Positions 49,863 to 62,781 are shown, counted from the first letter of the stretch. The stretch is 64,000 bases of DNA from Rotaria macrura (GCA_900239685.1 OENT01000336.1:1-64000); one strand, 5' to 3'. The notes: generated by a model from the letters alone, not told the origin. A program made the numbers and translations.

Positions 49863-52800
49863 CGACATGTATCAATAGATTTCAACGAGATTACTCATAG
49901 AGTAATTGTGTATGTCTTTTGAAATGTACAAATAATATATACATAAGAATAATGTGTAAATTGATACCGATTCAAAAATGAAATAGAACTAAATGTCACG
50001 ATTAAACAATAAGAAAAAGGTTGATCTACATTCGAGGTTGAATTCAATATGTAAACAGCTGACTATATAGATCCATACTTATGTCATATATAAATATCAT
50101 CATCAAACAGGTGGTAAAAAATGAAATGTGTAAATCTCATTTTTTGTTATAATTGTTGATTGAAATTTCACGTGATCATCGACGTTGCCAAGCAAAGTTC
50201 TATCAGATAATTACAAAATGAATAGTTTACATCGGGAACAGTAAAATTATTCTTTTCGATAATGATTGTGCACATGCACTATGAACAACTTTGAATATAG
50301 TTTTAGTCTCATGGATTTTTTCTTTCTCTGTATTTTTAAGAAAATAGAGTTAGAAAATCTTTGAAGTATTTTTTCTGATTACAATAACATGGATTCTACC
50401 TGTTGAATTGTAATCAAGAAATAGGAAAACAACAAGTCTATATCGATTGAAAATATTCAAAGAAGATCAATGTTGAAATCAATCGATCTGCGTATCGAAG
50501 TAAGATATGACTCATCGATGATAGAATGAGCCAAGACACAGCAAATAGACCTAGGTAGAAATCTTCAGAAATGACTTTGAAGGTCACGAAAACGTTTTAT
50601 GAGGAGATGTTCGGTAGAACTTCGCCTTTTCTTTTTGTTACAAGTTGTAAATCCTGTAGAAGCATGACAACTTCACGAGATAGTTTTATGCAGGAAGATT
50701 GTTTCTTGTACTTTCGAGTTGCAGCTAGCCATTTCCATTAGTAGAAGTGAATTATCACTTTTATCGATGATGAATTTTTCTGTGTCTTGGAAGTAGTTGA
50801 TTAAAAAATATTTCTTTTTTGTAGTTTGTTAAAATTTGTTTTTCCATATGAATCCTTAAACGTTATCTACAAGATAGGGTTTCTGTGACTTTGAAGAATC
50901 TGTGTTTTTATTTATTAAAACATGTTCCTATTTCTTATTATATGAATACTTAGATATTAGAGAAGAATATTTTCTTTCTTGAAAGTTTCGTATGTTCCTT
51001 GTTTAGAATATCATACTTCAATAAATCATAAATGCTGCGTTTCGTTCAAGAACCAATCTGATGTAATTCTAAGCTAATGGATTCTTAGCTTAGACTTATT
51101 CAGTAAGGATTTTCATAATACAGTAGCTTTGCTGATTCATTTTGCTTTGTCGTGTATGTCATCCAGAGTCTGTCTATATTCGATAGTCTCATTATAGGTT
51201 TCAGACTCATAACGTTTTCGTGACAGAACATTGACAAACTGCCGAAGTCTTTATTCAAATTAACCTATGTGGTAAGTTTCAATGAAACAAATTGGAGATT
51301 TTTTAGCTTCGCAAAGTCGTAAAAGATGATCCTATGCGTTGGCGAATTTACTTAGACTGCTGTATAATATCCACGTGAGAAAAAAGTTATTAAAATAGAA
51401 TCAGACAAATCTTGAAGATTCATACTATTAATCCTATGCCGTATTTCTAATCTTAACTTCCAAGTCATAAATGTAAATGATAATTAAAATAGAATGATTC
51501 ATAACAAGAAAACTTGAATCGAATTTGTATTTGAGTAAATACAATTCAAAGGCTAAATGATTTCAACGATGACTCGGAATTCTCGTGCATCGAATTCTAC
51601 AAAAATCGAAAACTACTTTTGATAAGTTCAAAATGAACTTCTAATCTATTCAAATGTTACTTTCAATGTCACAGGAGAGTATCATAAATGAGTGTTCAGG
51701 ATATGTGTCTATTTCGTTTAGGCAAGTCAGTAGAACAGAAGGATGAAAAATGAAATACAAAAACAAAGGCATTTCGAAAATCTTTTTTTTTGATAGTTTG
51801 CGGGTATCAAATCAATCTTTTGATGTCGAACTATGGCTTATCGACAATGAATATGTTGATCCGTATGAAATACCGCCGACGAGTTTAACGAATGTATAGT
51901 TTTAAGAATTTCGTCACATTCCATGTATCAGTTAAAATTATTAGATAGTCAATACAGAAATAATCTTGTGTGATAGATTTAGGAATCTTTTTACTGTTTA
52001 GGTAACATTAATGCTAAAAGTTGTGTTTTTTTTCGATACACAATGATTGAAAATTCGTGTAGTCTAATTTCATTTCATAATGCAATGTTTGAAAATTTTC
52101 AACTTCGACGTACTTTTAAATGCGTAATCGTATATTTCAGGGATTCAGACACGTCATAAATGATATATCGTGTACGTGTTCGGAATTCATATTCGATTAT
52201 GTCGACAATTCACTATACTGAGTAAGTTTACTACGTGTTATCCGATCCTCTTGCCTCACTTCTCAGCATAAAAGGGCGTGGCCTTCTACTGAACTCAACT
52301 TTTTGATAAATTATTAATTAAAACATTTTAAAAAAAAAATGAATAATCATTTAATAGCCGTAATGCATGTTTTTCGGGTATTTTTCGAAGAAAACTGCTG
52401 TTTTTGTTGAACAAAAATTAATGTGACTTATAGAAAATCGAGGACTAATTATTAATTCTTATATTCGAAAAATTCAGTATTTTTATAATCTATTAATTAG
52501 TACATGGCCTTTTTAATAGGGTCGATGAACTTTCTTAGGTACTTTTATGCATAGAAATTCTCTATTTTCAACCAGGTTTTTTAATCCGACAGCAATTCTG
52601 CTTCACGGGATTCAATCATTTTATTGGTTTGATGTTCATCTGTATTGTAGTATGAGTAGCATTAATTAGTGGCATAAGAATCATCTTTGAATTGAAACTC
52701 ACAAAGTAATATGTTTTTTCCGCTAAATGATACATAGTCGATGTATCGGTTCCTTTCCAGCCGGTATATTTTAATTCGTACTTATAAAATTTCAGATTTA

Positions 52801-53048
52801 TAAGAAACGGAAATCCGTTTTTACCTTGGTTGTAACGATCTTTGGTTCATTTAATAAGGCAAAGAGAAAGATTCTATTCTTGGATTTCATGCATATAAAA
52901 ATTCTCGCCTCAAAGCTCTTCAAATTCATCGATACTTTTGATTTTAACGTAATCGATCTTGTTTGAAAATGATTATTACTGAGAAATTTACATCCAAAAG
53001 TTACGACATGAATCAAATAATGCGAGCAATTAATTAATTATACAGTTG
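49863..53048. other. Gene-free stretch
   Basis: About 3.2 kb, AT-rich, stops in all frames. A 73-codon minus-strand frame at 52798-53016 shows no motif. A TATA-like, GC-box-like string (CATAAAAGGGCGTGGCC) at 52267-52283 stands out but has no gene downstream on its strand. Confidence 0.45.
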
Positions 53049-53648
53049 TCAATCTGAAAAAAATTGTTGCCTAATGGCAGTTTTTAATCTATGAAAGTTT
53101 TGTATGCTCGTTCGAAATTGTATATAATAACCCTGGTGATTATCTACTATTGATATTTCTTTATCTTGAAAAGTATGACTTAAGAGTCTTTCATTAGTGA
53201 GACCAATGACATGTGTTGTACCGCCTTTGTTTACTATATTAACTAAACACATGCTTGAATCAATTAGTTTTTCCTTTTTTTTAAATAATCAATTTAAAAA
53301 TCGACCGAGATTGTCATTAAGTTTGCATTCATTTCACTAAAGAATAATATTCCAAAATCATGAATTGGCACACTACAGCTCTCAATAGGCAATGTTTTCA
53401 TGTCTTCTGTAGTACTATATTTACAATATGTGTTCAGAGCTAATATGCTATACAAAGAAAAGTAACATTTCACTGGTTTTGGGTTTCTACGAAATGAATA
53501 ATTCATTAGCATTAATATCAATCACTACTTCAGTTTCTCTAATGATTTTCATTGATGCTAGAACATTTCTACGATTGGATTTCAATGCTACTGATTGATT
53601 CAGGTCTATCACTGGTAGACAAATGCAAGTAATACAAAGTGCCATCAT
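53049..53648 (-). CDS. Possible small secreted protein, unrecognised
   Basis: A three-exon model, 53648-53491, 53447-53338 and 53242-53049, gives about 153 aa. It opens with two Met and a hydrophobic stretch (MMALCITCICLPVIDL) that looks like a signal peptide. The continuing frame reads as ordinary protein (KIIRETEVVIDINANELF; TTEDMKTLPIESCSVPIHDF; THVIGLTNERLLSHTF) and ends AIRQQFFSD. The first intron is only 43 nt (GTAGAA...TATAG). The second donor (A|GTGAAA) is a guess forced by phase; another site could be used. No domain was recognised. Secretion is inferred only from the N-terminus. Confidence 0.4.
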
Positions 53649-53844
53649 TAACAAAATTATGACATATTTAATTTAATTACTGGAGTCCACTTTAAAGTCT
53701 AATACCAAGATCATCGAAGATATTTAATGACTCAACCATGAAAAATCAATGACGATCAGATCTCCGAATACCAGACTAATAATTCTAGATTAGAGATATC
53801 TTATCTGTTTATTTAAAATTTTCCTATTGGGCATTGGTTGGCTC

Positions 53845-54977
53845 TCAACATAAGCCCACTGTTAGATTATAGTATTCGATGTTAATTTTCAAAAGACGCT
53901 TCAATGCACGGCTACAGTTTTCTTTCCCATAGCTCGTTCGATGACACAAACTATGCTTCAGAAAGTATGTTATTTTTTATCTCGTATTTGTTTTGAGCAT
54001 GGTCTTGAAAAAAAAACATATTTGCTTGATTTACGCCGGAAATTTTCTACAGTGAAGCAACAAAAGAGATTCTTCTTTTCCATTTGGTGTTTATCTAGAT
54101 TTATTGTTCCTTATGACATTGGACGGAGTACTTCAGATAGGATGACATGTTCTATTTGTCTGCATACTTCGTGCTAGAAAATTCTTTTACTCCTATCTTC
54201 TGTTAACAGGAAATCTATCTAGATTCATCATACATGTTCTTGTTGATCAGTTTGAACAACTATTCTTATGTAGGAATGTGTAATATTTTAATTCGAAATC
54301 GATTATTTTTCTCGTTTGAACTCTTCCTAAAAAAGAGAGATAAAAGAGCTAACTATCGTCCGACAAACAGTTTAGATATGCGTATATATCTCAGCAGAGC
54401 ATGTTTCAAATGCACTCTTGTACCTAAGTACTTCGTGAGAACTGCACTAAGATATAATCTAGGATCATGAGAATATCGAAAATCCTGCTATTTAGGAAGA
54501 GTTCAAACGAGAAAAATAATCGATTTCGAATTAAAATATTACACATTCCTACATAAGAATAGTTGTTCAAACTGTTCAACAAGAACATGTATGATGAATC
54601 TAGATAGATTTCCTGTTAACAGAAGATAGGAGTAAAAGAATTTTCTAGCACGAAGTATGCAGACAAATAGAACATGTCATCCTATCTGAAGTACTCCGTC
54701 CAATGTCATAAGGAACAATAAATCTAGATAAACACCAAATGGAAAAGAAGAATCTCTTTTGTTGCTTCACTGTAGAAAATTTCCGGCGTAAATCAAGCAA
54801 ATATGTTTTTTTTTCAAGACCATGCTCAAAACAAATACGAGATAAAAAATAACATACTTTCTGAAGCATAGTTTGTGTCATCGAACGAGCTATGGGAAAG
54901 AAAACTGTAGCCGTGCATTGAAGCGTCTTTTGAAAATTAACATCGAATACTATAATCTAACAGTGGGCTTATGTTGA
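53845..54977. mobile_element. 1.13-kb near-perfect palindrome (two 487-bp arms)
   Basis: Arms 53845-54331 and 54491-54977 are reverse complements around a 159-nt spacer centred at 54411. The outer end reads TCAACATAAGCCCACTG. Only one mismatch was noticed (54247 versus 54575), so the structure is recent or kept uniform by gene conversion. Each arm repeats the same 78-codon frame (53941-54177 on plus, 54645-54881 on minus), which resembles no known protein. A foldback transposon or an inverted duplication are both possible; no target duplication was clear at the ends. Confidence 0.85.
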
Positions 54978-55340
54978 AAGTTACTTTGATTAACAACAAT
55001 ATTGAGTTGATTTTGAGAAAGGAAATTAAACGAGAAGGCTTTGCCAAGATCATGACAAGTACAGGGGGTCTTCTGTGTAAGTGTTCCCAAAAACCGTTTT
55101 GTCCTCTATTATATACGAACAAATATTGAAATACCTCGTCCTTTGTTGTTTATTAGTCAAAGTAGATTTCAGTGTAATTTCGAACAGAAAATAAAAGAGT
55201 AAAAGAACATGTATATTGCCAGAAAATACAAAACATGAACGCACATGATGTTGACTAGAATAAACATGCAATAAACTATTGATTATTCGAGAAGAAGACG
55301 AAAAAGAAACGAACAAAAGAAAAGCTGAGATTAAAATTTT

Positions 55341-57727
55341 TTACGACCATATAAATTTAATGACATGTGCAATATTTTGACATTCTCTTGGTGCTAAAAT
55401 TCCACCGGCAGTATACAAACCACTGAGTGTACAACTTTGACATCGAACACTAAAGCGACATGTTACACGTTCAACAGAAGCCTTGAAACCATCATGAACA
55501 AGTTCATCGACAACAAATCTAAATTTATCATTAAGAAGGTGAGATTTTAGAAGATTATAATGAAATTTTTCATACGCGACAAGTTTATCCATATCAATAT
55601 GTATATCCGATTGTATAGGTTTAAGTTGGTGTTGAATTTGTACATCAGCTGTGAGACCATCAAAAGCACAGGCTAGAAAAATTAATTTCGTTTGTGTTTT
55701 AATACTTTGATGAAAAGATTCTAATTTAAACATACCATGATTTACTGTAACGAATTCTCGACTACAATTGTAACAAGGTATCGTTCCCTTTAATTTGGTA
55801 TGATCGAGTTGTGTTATGACTACACGTGATTCATGAAATGATGAACGCTTTTCAGCAGATCGATTAATTATATCCATTTTCATATTCTCATAATCGGGTA
55901 TTAGGCGACGAAATGATTCTCGTCGACGTAATGATATAACACATGGACTTGAACTTTCTAATTTAGATATTAATGAACTAATACAGAAAAATTCAGCTTC
56001 ACGTAAAACATCTAATGCAATTGATTCAGGTGGCATTTGATCACAGCGAATATAGTTCAGAATATGACTAAATGTAAACAATCAAAGCAATATATTAATT
56101 GTTTCGATTAAGTAACGTTGAGAATGATCTTAAAATAAGACGATTAACCAAAAATGAAAAAAACAACGAACTGGATAACATCACCATATGGTTTGACAAA
56201 TAGGATAGATGATGCTATCAATGATAAACTACTAGGCATTGATTAGAGAAGGAAAATATTAGAACAACAACAATCTTTTCTGTGCTTACTTCAACGTTTT
56301 ATCTGGAAAGATTGCCTTTAGTGATTTATAATTAATAAAAAGTCAACACGATTTATCTACAACATCGGATGTTATGCTCATTAGAATAGTTGCACACTAT
56401 GCATTCAACAAAGTTTTCAAAGAATTTTTCCAGATGTGAATAAATCGCAAGTTTGTATCACAGCCAGAACACATATTTGCAATCAAGATCTTGCTAAGAG
56501 TATTAATTGTTCAAAAGTACGATGCTTTTTTTATCAATGCTATGGGATACATAGAACTTAAGAAGTGCTGATACATCTGGAATGATATGCCCAAAATGTA
56601 GACATGTTTCGTAGGATTTAAATGCGTCAGTACTCTAGTGGTAATGATCAACGAAGTAAAAAATCTGATACCAACGTTTATTTTCGTGTCATGAAAGAGA
56701 AAATTCTTTGAATTCTACTATGAATTAATAGCCGACTACTGAATGACGACATAAGATCTAGGAAGCATAAGATCAAATGCAGTCCTATTCGTGTCGGGTT
56801 GTGAATTGAAAAGACTTTTTGTCGAAAGTAAATTGATGAAATCTTTGTTCGTATCTCAACGTCATCAGAGACATATCTAAATGATGCATTTCGTAGTTTT
56901 TCTGTAAGCATATGAATATTTATGTATCGTGATTTTGAGAAGTCTAGTTTATTTAATCGTCAAGCAGATTGAGAAATCTTCTAATTAGATTGTGAATGTA
57001 ATGTCTGTCTTACTATCGTACACTTGAAAAAGAAAACGAATAATTCAATTCGAAGAAAACAAAATCGTTACTCCATGAATATATTATTGTAGTGCAGGTG
57101 TATAGAAGATGAACAAAGATTAATGGTTAAGAAGAAAAAACATCGAATTATGTTTTACCTATGTTCCGAAACTGAATCTATCTATCCAACTTTTTCAATA
57201 GGTAAAATCTTCTAGTAGGTTCAATAAAATTATTGTCAATTTTCTTAAGATTTAAAAACAAATAGATCCTACCCAAAATGACTGCCATCACGATCAATAA
57301 AAATGTGCCCCTCTTCATCTCTGACGAGATCGTATCTTCCACTAAACATCACTGCTAACATGGAATCTTCATATTTTCGTAACGTTGATAAACTTGTTGT
57401 ATAATGACAACCGCCAACGTTAAGATCGATAACATTTGGAAACTGAAAAGACAAAAAAAGTGCGATTAAAATCACTGTATTTTCATAAGAATTAAAATTT
57501 ACCATGATATCATCGTCTGTCGTCGGTAGACCAATAAGTTCCATTGGTGGTGTTTGATGTGGCTGTGTTTGTGCTATTGGTTGATTGTGTTCATCATTCA
57601 ATTTACTCTTTAACTCGACTTGTGCCAAATTTTTTCCAACTCTACCAATCGATAGCTCATTATCATCATGAGACATTTCAGGTGTTGACGTTCGAATCAT
57701 AAATGTTTCGTTCATATCAGTAGTCAT
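55341..57727 (-). CDS. KCTD7: KCTD7-like BTB/T1 domain protein
   Basis: Exons 57727-57503, 57442-57273 and 56067-55341 give 373 aa. The first ~75 residues are variable. The T1/BTB domain (about 76-170) matches animal KCTD7/14 closely: FPNVIDLNVGGCHYTTSLST, LRKYEDSMLAVMFSGRYDLV, GHIFIDRDGSHFGHILNYIR and LREAEFFCISSLISKLE. The C-terminal part is divergent but ends IKFIWS, like the FKITWW end of vertebrate KCTD7. KCTD proteins pair a BTB oligomer with cullin-3; KCTD7 is tied to neuronal excitability and lysosomal function in vertebrates. Intron 2 is 1,205 nt. The coding start follows a TTCTAG acceptor by 7 nt. The ATP synthase subunit g gene ends 176 nt upstream on the same strand, so the two may form a trans-spliced operon. 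KCTD14 is an alternative assignment. Confidence 0.88.
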
Positions 57728-57903
57728 TGGACATCTAGAACAAAAGTACATAATTCGTCAAGTCATATTCAATTCATTTGTCTACGTTTGCGTTTTTATT
57801 TATAAAAAGCAAAAAAAAAAGAGAAGAGATGGATGAAAAGAACAAAAGAGAACTATAAAGGATGATCACTGAACTAAGAAAAGAAAAGAGAAAAATATGT
57901 GGA
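57728..57903 (-). promoter_or_regulatory. Intercistronic region with polyA signal and splice acceptor
   Basis: Between the ATP synthase subunit g stop and the KCTD start. AATAAA on the minus strand lies at 57800-57795; 61 nt further the tract TTTTGTTCTAG ends at 57735, an acceptor with no cis donor seen in the gap. This order, polyadenylation signal then acceptor, is what spliced-leader operons show. The first ATG after the acceptor (57734) opens a five-codon frame; the KCTD ATG is the second. Confidence 0.55.
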
Positions 57904-58364
57904 TCACATAAAATATTTGTATGGAGCGGGGATCCCTTCGCTACGTCCAGGTCGATAACCAATTATGCTACCACGGCCGATACATTCACCAATATAAAAC
58001 CAAAACATGACTTCGAGACCGACGAGTGTATTTAATGAGAATTGCTACGAATAAGTGAAATAAGAATTTAATTGAATTAATTAAAAGACTAGTTTACTTT
58101 AACAGTTAAATTACGCCAGGCACCGGTTGAAGCTGATTGAACAATACGTTTTATTCCTTGTTGAATTTGATCGAATTCATTAGGCATTGGTGGTCGTAGT
58201 TCGACGCGAGCAAAGTACCAAAAACGAGACAATTTCGACTGTCCATAACGTGCCACAGCTACATATTAATTGAATGTTTTTAAACGAGAAAATAACTAGA
58301 CATGAAACATACGAAGAGCAAGTTTTGGCGCAAGAGCTGTTACACGATTGACAATAGCTGCCAT
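57904..58364 (-). CDS. ATP5MG: Mitochondrial ATP synthase subunit g
   Basis: Exons 58364-58313, 58258-58098 and 58044-57904 give 117 aa. It matches animal subunit g: an N-terminal helix (MAAIVNRVTALAPKLAL), YGQSKLSRFWYFARVELRPP, IQQGIKRIVQSASTGAWRNL and the membrane helix with its glycine-zipper region, LVGLEVMFWFYIGECIGRGS, followed by IIGYRPGR. Subunit g is a small inner-membrane subunit of the F1Fo ATP synthase that, with subunit e, supports dimerisation and cristae shape. Compared with the human protein, which stops soon after IIGY, there is a tail of about 15 extra residues (RPGRSEGIPAPYKYFM). Introns are 54 and 53 nt. It lies just upstream of the KCTD7-like gene on the same strand. Confidence 0.93.
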
Positions 58365-58836
58365 CAGAGAATGTGTTTGAAAATCAAGGAAAAACAACAA
58401 GCAATAATATGCTGCTGACAAAAGGAACTATGCAATAAGTTTTCCATTGATTTTGTATCTTTGCCTTTTCTCATGACAATATTATCTGAGATGTCGCTAG
58501 TGTATAAAGATTCTAATGTTGTTTATGCTTTTTATGTGATCATCGAACTTTGAAACTATTGAACTTTTTATGAAAAAAGAAACGTATGGTTGAATAATGT
58601 GTGATGAACAAAATTTATTAACTTTGTTTGCTTTTGGGATTACGATTGTTGCCTTAAAATGAATCACTGGGGCAAATTCAATGTCTTGTTTTACTTAGTA
58701 TTTCATAATTTTCTTATCTTTTTCAAACTTGGAATTTCCAATAACAACTTCGTGAGTAATGAGATTCTCATATATATATATATATATGAATTGTGATATT
58801 CCGAGTATATGATTAAGTTGTATAAACGAATATAGG
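58365..58836. promoter_or_regulatory. Short divergent intergenic region
   Basis: 472 nt between the divergent starts of ATP5MG (-) and the PhyH gene (+). It contains a TA microsatellite at about 58771-58787. It probably holds both promoters; no core motif could be assigned. Confidence 0.4.
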
Positions 58837-60077
58837 ATGGAAAATAGGCCCAATGTGAACGTGGATTATCAACTGATGTCTCCTCGATTTTCTGCTGAAA
58901 ATGACGACGAACTTCAGGAAGGTATTAAGCATTTGAACGACAGTGGGTTTGCTGTATTTAGCAATATTCTTAAGAAAGATGAGATAAACAATAGCATAGA
59001 TTTGCTTTGGAAGCACTTAGAAAGTTTAAAACCTCCCTATTGTATTCGTCGCAATGATCCTACCACATGGGACAAAACTTGGTAAGTTAATTTTTAAAAA
59101 GGACATCTAAACACAAAAAATATTTAGGCCAGGAATACGTCATTCAGGTCTCCTGAATGATCTTGGTATTGGCCAATCAGAATTCATGTGGTATATACGT
59201 GGTAAACCATCTATTAAGAAAGTTTTTTCACAGATATGGAATTCTGATGAATTATTGACGTCATTCGACGGAGCAAATTGTTATCGTAATTGGCATGTAA
59301 ATAAAAACTGGAAAACAAGTAGGACTCGGTACCATTGTGATCAGGTGAATATAGGAATATGTTAATTAATTCATTAACTTATTGGCTAGCTTGTTGTGAT
59401 TGTTTTTACTTAGAATCCAATTCGAAAGCCTGATCGATGTTCAATACAAGGCTTAATTTCTTTAACTGATAATGATGAATCAACTGGTGGCCTTGTTATA
59501 GTACCTCATTCTCAGAATAAATTTGTTGATTTACGATCTATTATTGATGAAGGTCCTCTCAACACGGACTTAGTCAATATTCCTGACGATCTCATGGAAA
59601 AAATGGAAAAAATAGAAAAACTTCATCCATGTCTAGTTAAATGTAGAGCGGGAGATCTTATTGTTTGGGATTCGCGATGTATTCATTGTAATACACCAGC
59701 TCTAATCGATGAACCGCAAGACACTTCACTATTGAAAGCACAGCTTCTACGTATTGTAGCCAACATATGTATGAGCCCATTATCCATGTTTAAGCCGGAT
59801 GAAGATCGATATAAAAAGCTAAAACAATTTCGGGAAAAGAGAGAAGATTATGTTCGAGATAGAGTCACTTGTACTCATTGGCCTATAGAATTATATCAAA
59901 TTAGTATGTAATTTGTACAAAAAATTTAAAAAAACTGCATCGATAACATATTTTGTAATCATAGGTCGCCTATCACGTGAAGATGCAGTTCCCCTCACGC
60001 TCAATGCATATCAGCGTTCGCTTATCATTGGTACACTTGTTGAACCTGAGCATGACACAACAGAAATAAGCTTTTAA
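58837..60077 (+). CDS. Phytanoyl-CoA dioxygenase (PhyH) family protein
   Basis: Exons 58837-59081, 59128-59344, 59414-59903 and 59965-60077 give 354 aa. This is an Fe(II)/2-oxoglutarate oxygenase of the PhyH type: GIKHLNDSGFAVFSNIL near the start, the iron-binding H-x-D in RYHCDQ (His151, Asp153), the strand STGGLVIVPHSQNKF, and the distal iron ligand His245 in GDLIVWDSRCIHCNTPA, followed by LLRIVANICMSP with a likely 2-oxoglutarate-binding Arg. The catalytic set is complete. The family hydroxylates diverse small molecules; the substrate cannot be read from sequence, and no peroxisomal signal is visible (ends TTEISF). An acceptor (ATATAG) ends 1 nt before the ATG, suggesting trans-splicing. 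Introns are short (46-69 nt). Confidence 0.9.
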
Positions 60078-60101
60078 TTTCTTTTATTCATTTCATAAAG
60101 C

Positions 60102-60107
60102 AATAAA
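60102..60107 (+). promoter_or_regulatory. AATAAA polyadenylation signal of PhyH gene
   Basis: AATAAA 25 nt after the PhyH stop; a second AATAAA follows at about 60124. Confidence 0.5.
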
Positions 60108-62781
60108 TGATTTTATTAGATGAAATAAAAAGCGCTGACGGGTGTCTTACTCCGATAGTACCTTACAACGATAAGAATAGAGTATTTTCCATTACACAGG
60201 TTGAGAATCATCCTGATGAATGATGAAAATAAAAGTGAAAATGTTCATGAGAACATTCTTTTCACTTCGATGACAACTGTGTCTAAGATTTAAAATTATT
60301 ATTCTTTGATAAGATAAGTAAATAATTTTATAAAGTCATGGCAATGATAAAACGTAGACAAATAAAAGCTGCAACAGAAATTTCCTCCTCTTCGACAATA
60401 TATTTTTCTTCCGGAATGATTAATGGCTAGATTTAAGTGCGAACAAATACAAACTATTGATCAACGTTATTATAACTCAAAAAAACAACAACACAAAACT
60501 ATTACGGAGATAAACGTATAAATACATGATCAAGATATGATAAACAAAGAATTTTTATGACTTTAACTACTCTTCAATTCAAACAGGATCCATCGCATGT
60601 TGCAAAGAGTTATACTCATCGTTCTCTTGTGGATTTTATCGAGTATACTTAATTACGATCTAATACGAAGCACTAACTGTTCTCTTTGTAAATGTTAACT
60701 TACTATTTCAGTAATACATTAAAGGTTTTAATTATCAAAACTGATATAAATGAGTCATCGAATATAAAATTTATCAATCACTCAAAAGGTCTCATGCTAA
60801 AGAGAACCGAAGTTCTTGTGTTTTAGAAAAATCGATCGTGCACCAAATATATTCGTATTGCATGAAATTTTAGAATACAATTCATTTCTACTCGAGATTG
60901 AATTATTTAAATATTTGACTCTTTCCAATGTCATTATCATGATCTATGCAACAGAAAACAATAGGAAAACCGTTATTTTAGCAGTTGAAAGTCCTCTGTC
61001 AGCCGTAATTTTATAAATTAAAATTGTTTCAGATCTAAACATACCCAAAAGAAATGTCTCCAACATTAATAAAGTTACTTGTTAAATATAATCATAAACA
61101 ACACTTAATTCGAAAGCAGGACTCTCTCATGTCCTGCATTTTAGGATTTGTTTTCAAACAAAAGCATGCCATCGAGTGTAATGAAGTTATATTGAGAAAT
61201 TCGTAATACATGAGCAAAACAAATTATCAGAGAAAAAAAGCGAAAAAGATTTTCCGCTTGATCTTTCTAGCAGAAAATGACGGAGATTTTTGGGAAAAAA
61301 ATGAAGCGCCGAATGATACATGATGTCATTAATGAAGCATGAAAACTTGAACTATGTTCGTCTGTATTATTTTTAATGTTCACATTTGTGATGAAAATTG
61401 ATTGTTTTAGACGGAACGTTTCTTACTTCAATTGTTCTTCGTCGCAAATCATACTCGATGCGGAACTATAGAATTTGTAAGAGCTAAAGTATGATATATA
61501 GTCGAAAATTTAGGAAACAAAATTGAAGAAGCATCGACAAGTCTCGTGCTTGATTACGCCTGTTGACGATGGATGGATAGAGAAGTTTTATAAAGTTATT
61601 CTTCTATTTTGATGGGGTCTATCATCGTTGAACTTTGCACTAATTTAAAAGTCAATTAATGATTTGGTCGACTAGATTTTAAGCAAGTTCACTTTTGACA
61701 ATGTGCAACAACAACCATTTTCGAAATTGTTCAAATACTAATCTAATAGATGTATAATAAATGTCAAATTCTTTTCACTTCCTGACGGCTGACAAATCAT
61801 AAGCCGGAAATTCTTGATGTAGAGATACAATAACTGAAGTAGGAATGGAGCACATTAAAAGAAAGGATACTTACAGTTTTCCCAATTAAACTGTGATCTT
61901 TCATTATAGAATTGTATAAACTCGCTGGTGGCTGCTCTCCATTCGTATGAAATGGATTTCAAAAATGGTTATTCAAAGCATACGTCAAGTACTCATGTTC
62001 GGCATTGAGTTTTAGCTATGGCGAAAAATTCTTTTCACTAGTTTGACTTCAAGAAGAGAGATGTGAATCAGTTTCAGTCTAATAGAGAGACATTGTCCGA
62101 CATTCATTGAAATCTGAATCGGTAGTACAAAAAATGTAAGCGATTCGTACTTGAAATATTTGACGTGTCGTACGAATCTGAAGTGGACGAATTTTCTTCT
62201 GACCAAAACAATTTCATAATCCGAAACGTGACGAGAAGATTTTGTCCTCCATTGAATAGATTTTTTGTGTGTACAGCATAATAAGATTACAAATGCATGA
62301 TTTTGATTTATATAAAATTCCATACGCTTCTTTTTAAATTTTAATTGATTGTTTTAAAAGGAATCGATTATTGTGTTTCGAATTTATAAATATATTAGCA
62401 AATAAATGTGATGATCGGAATGCTCCAATGACAGAGCGATACATCATTAGTTATCTAGTGTGTTGGTTTTTCATGGATAAATGTTTCGCTAGAATTCCGA
62501 AGATGTTCGTGATGTCTTCACCATAATTGTGCTCGTGTCTTCAATGTTTGAGATAACTTTTGTGCTTCAGAAAATTTCGTTTTATAAAATGTGTTTCTAA
62601 TTAAACACATACACATTTTCTCTAAATGAGCATGTGCTTCATACTTTTTTTTTGCTATGATAAGAGAAAACCTCGTGCCAACTTCTCATTGTTGGATGAT
62701 TCATGTTAATAACATATTTCGAAAAAATGGAAAAAAAAGGAGTGCACCGGCGTATTTCAAGAAAACAAAACGAGAGAAATA
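60108..62781. other. Gene-free stretch
   Basis: About 2.7 kb of AT-rich DNA. A 103-codon minus-strand frame at 62012-62323 lacks motifs and splice partners and was not called. No repeats recognised. Confidence 0.5.

Noticed and set aside
53941..54881. Identical 78-codon frames in the two palindrome arms, considered as a duplicated gene
   Set aside because: The pair simply mirrors the inverted repeat. The peptide shows no known domain, so the arms were annotated as a repeat only.
62012..62323. 103-codon minus-strand frame
   Set aside because: Composition is that of translated AT-rich DNA, without domain, signal or splice partners.
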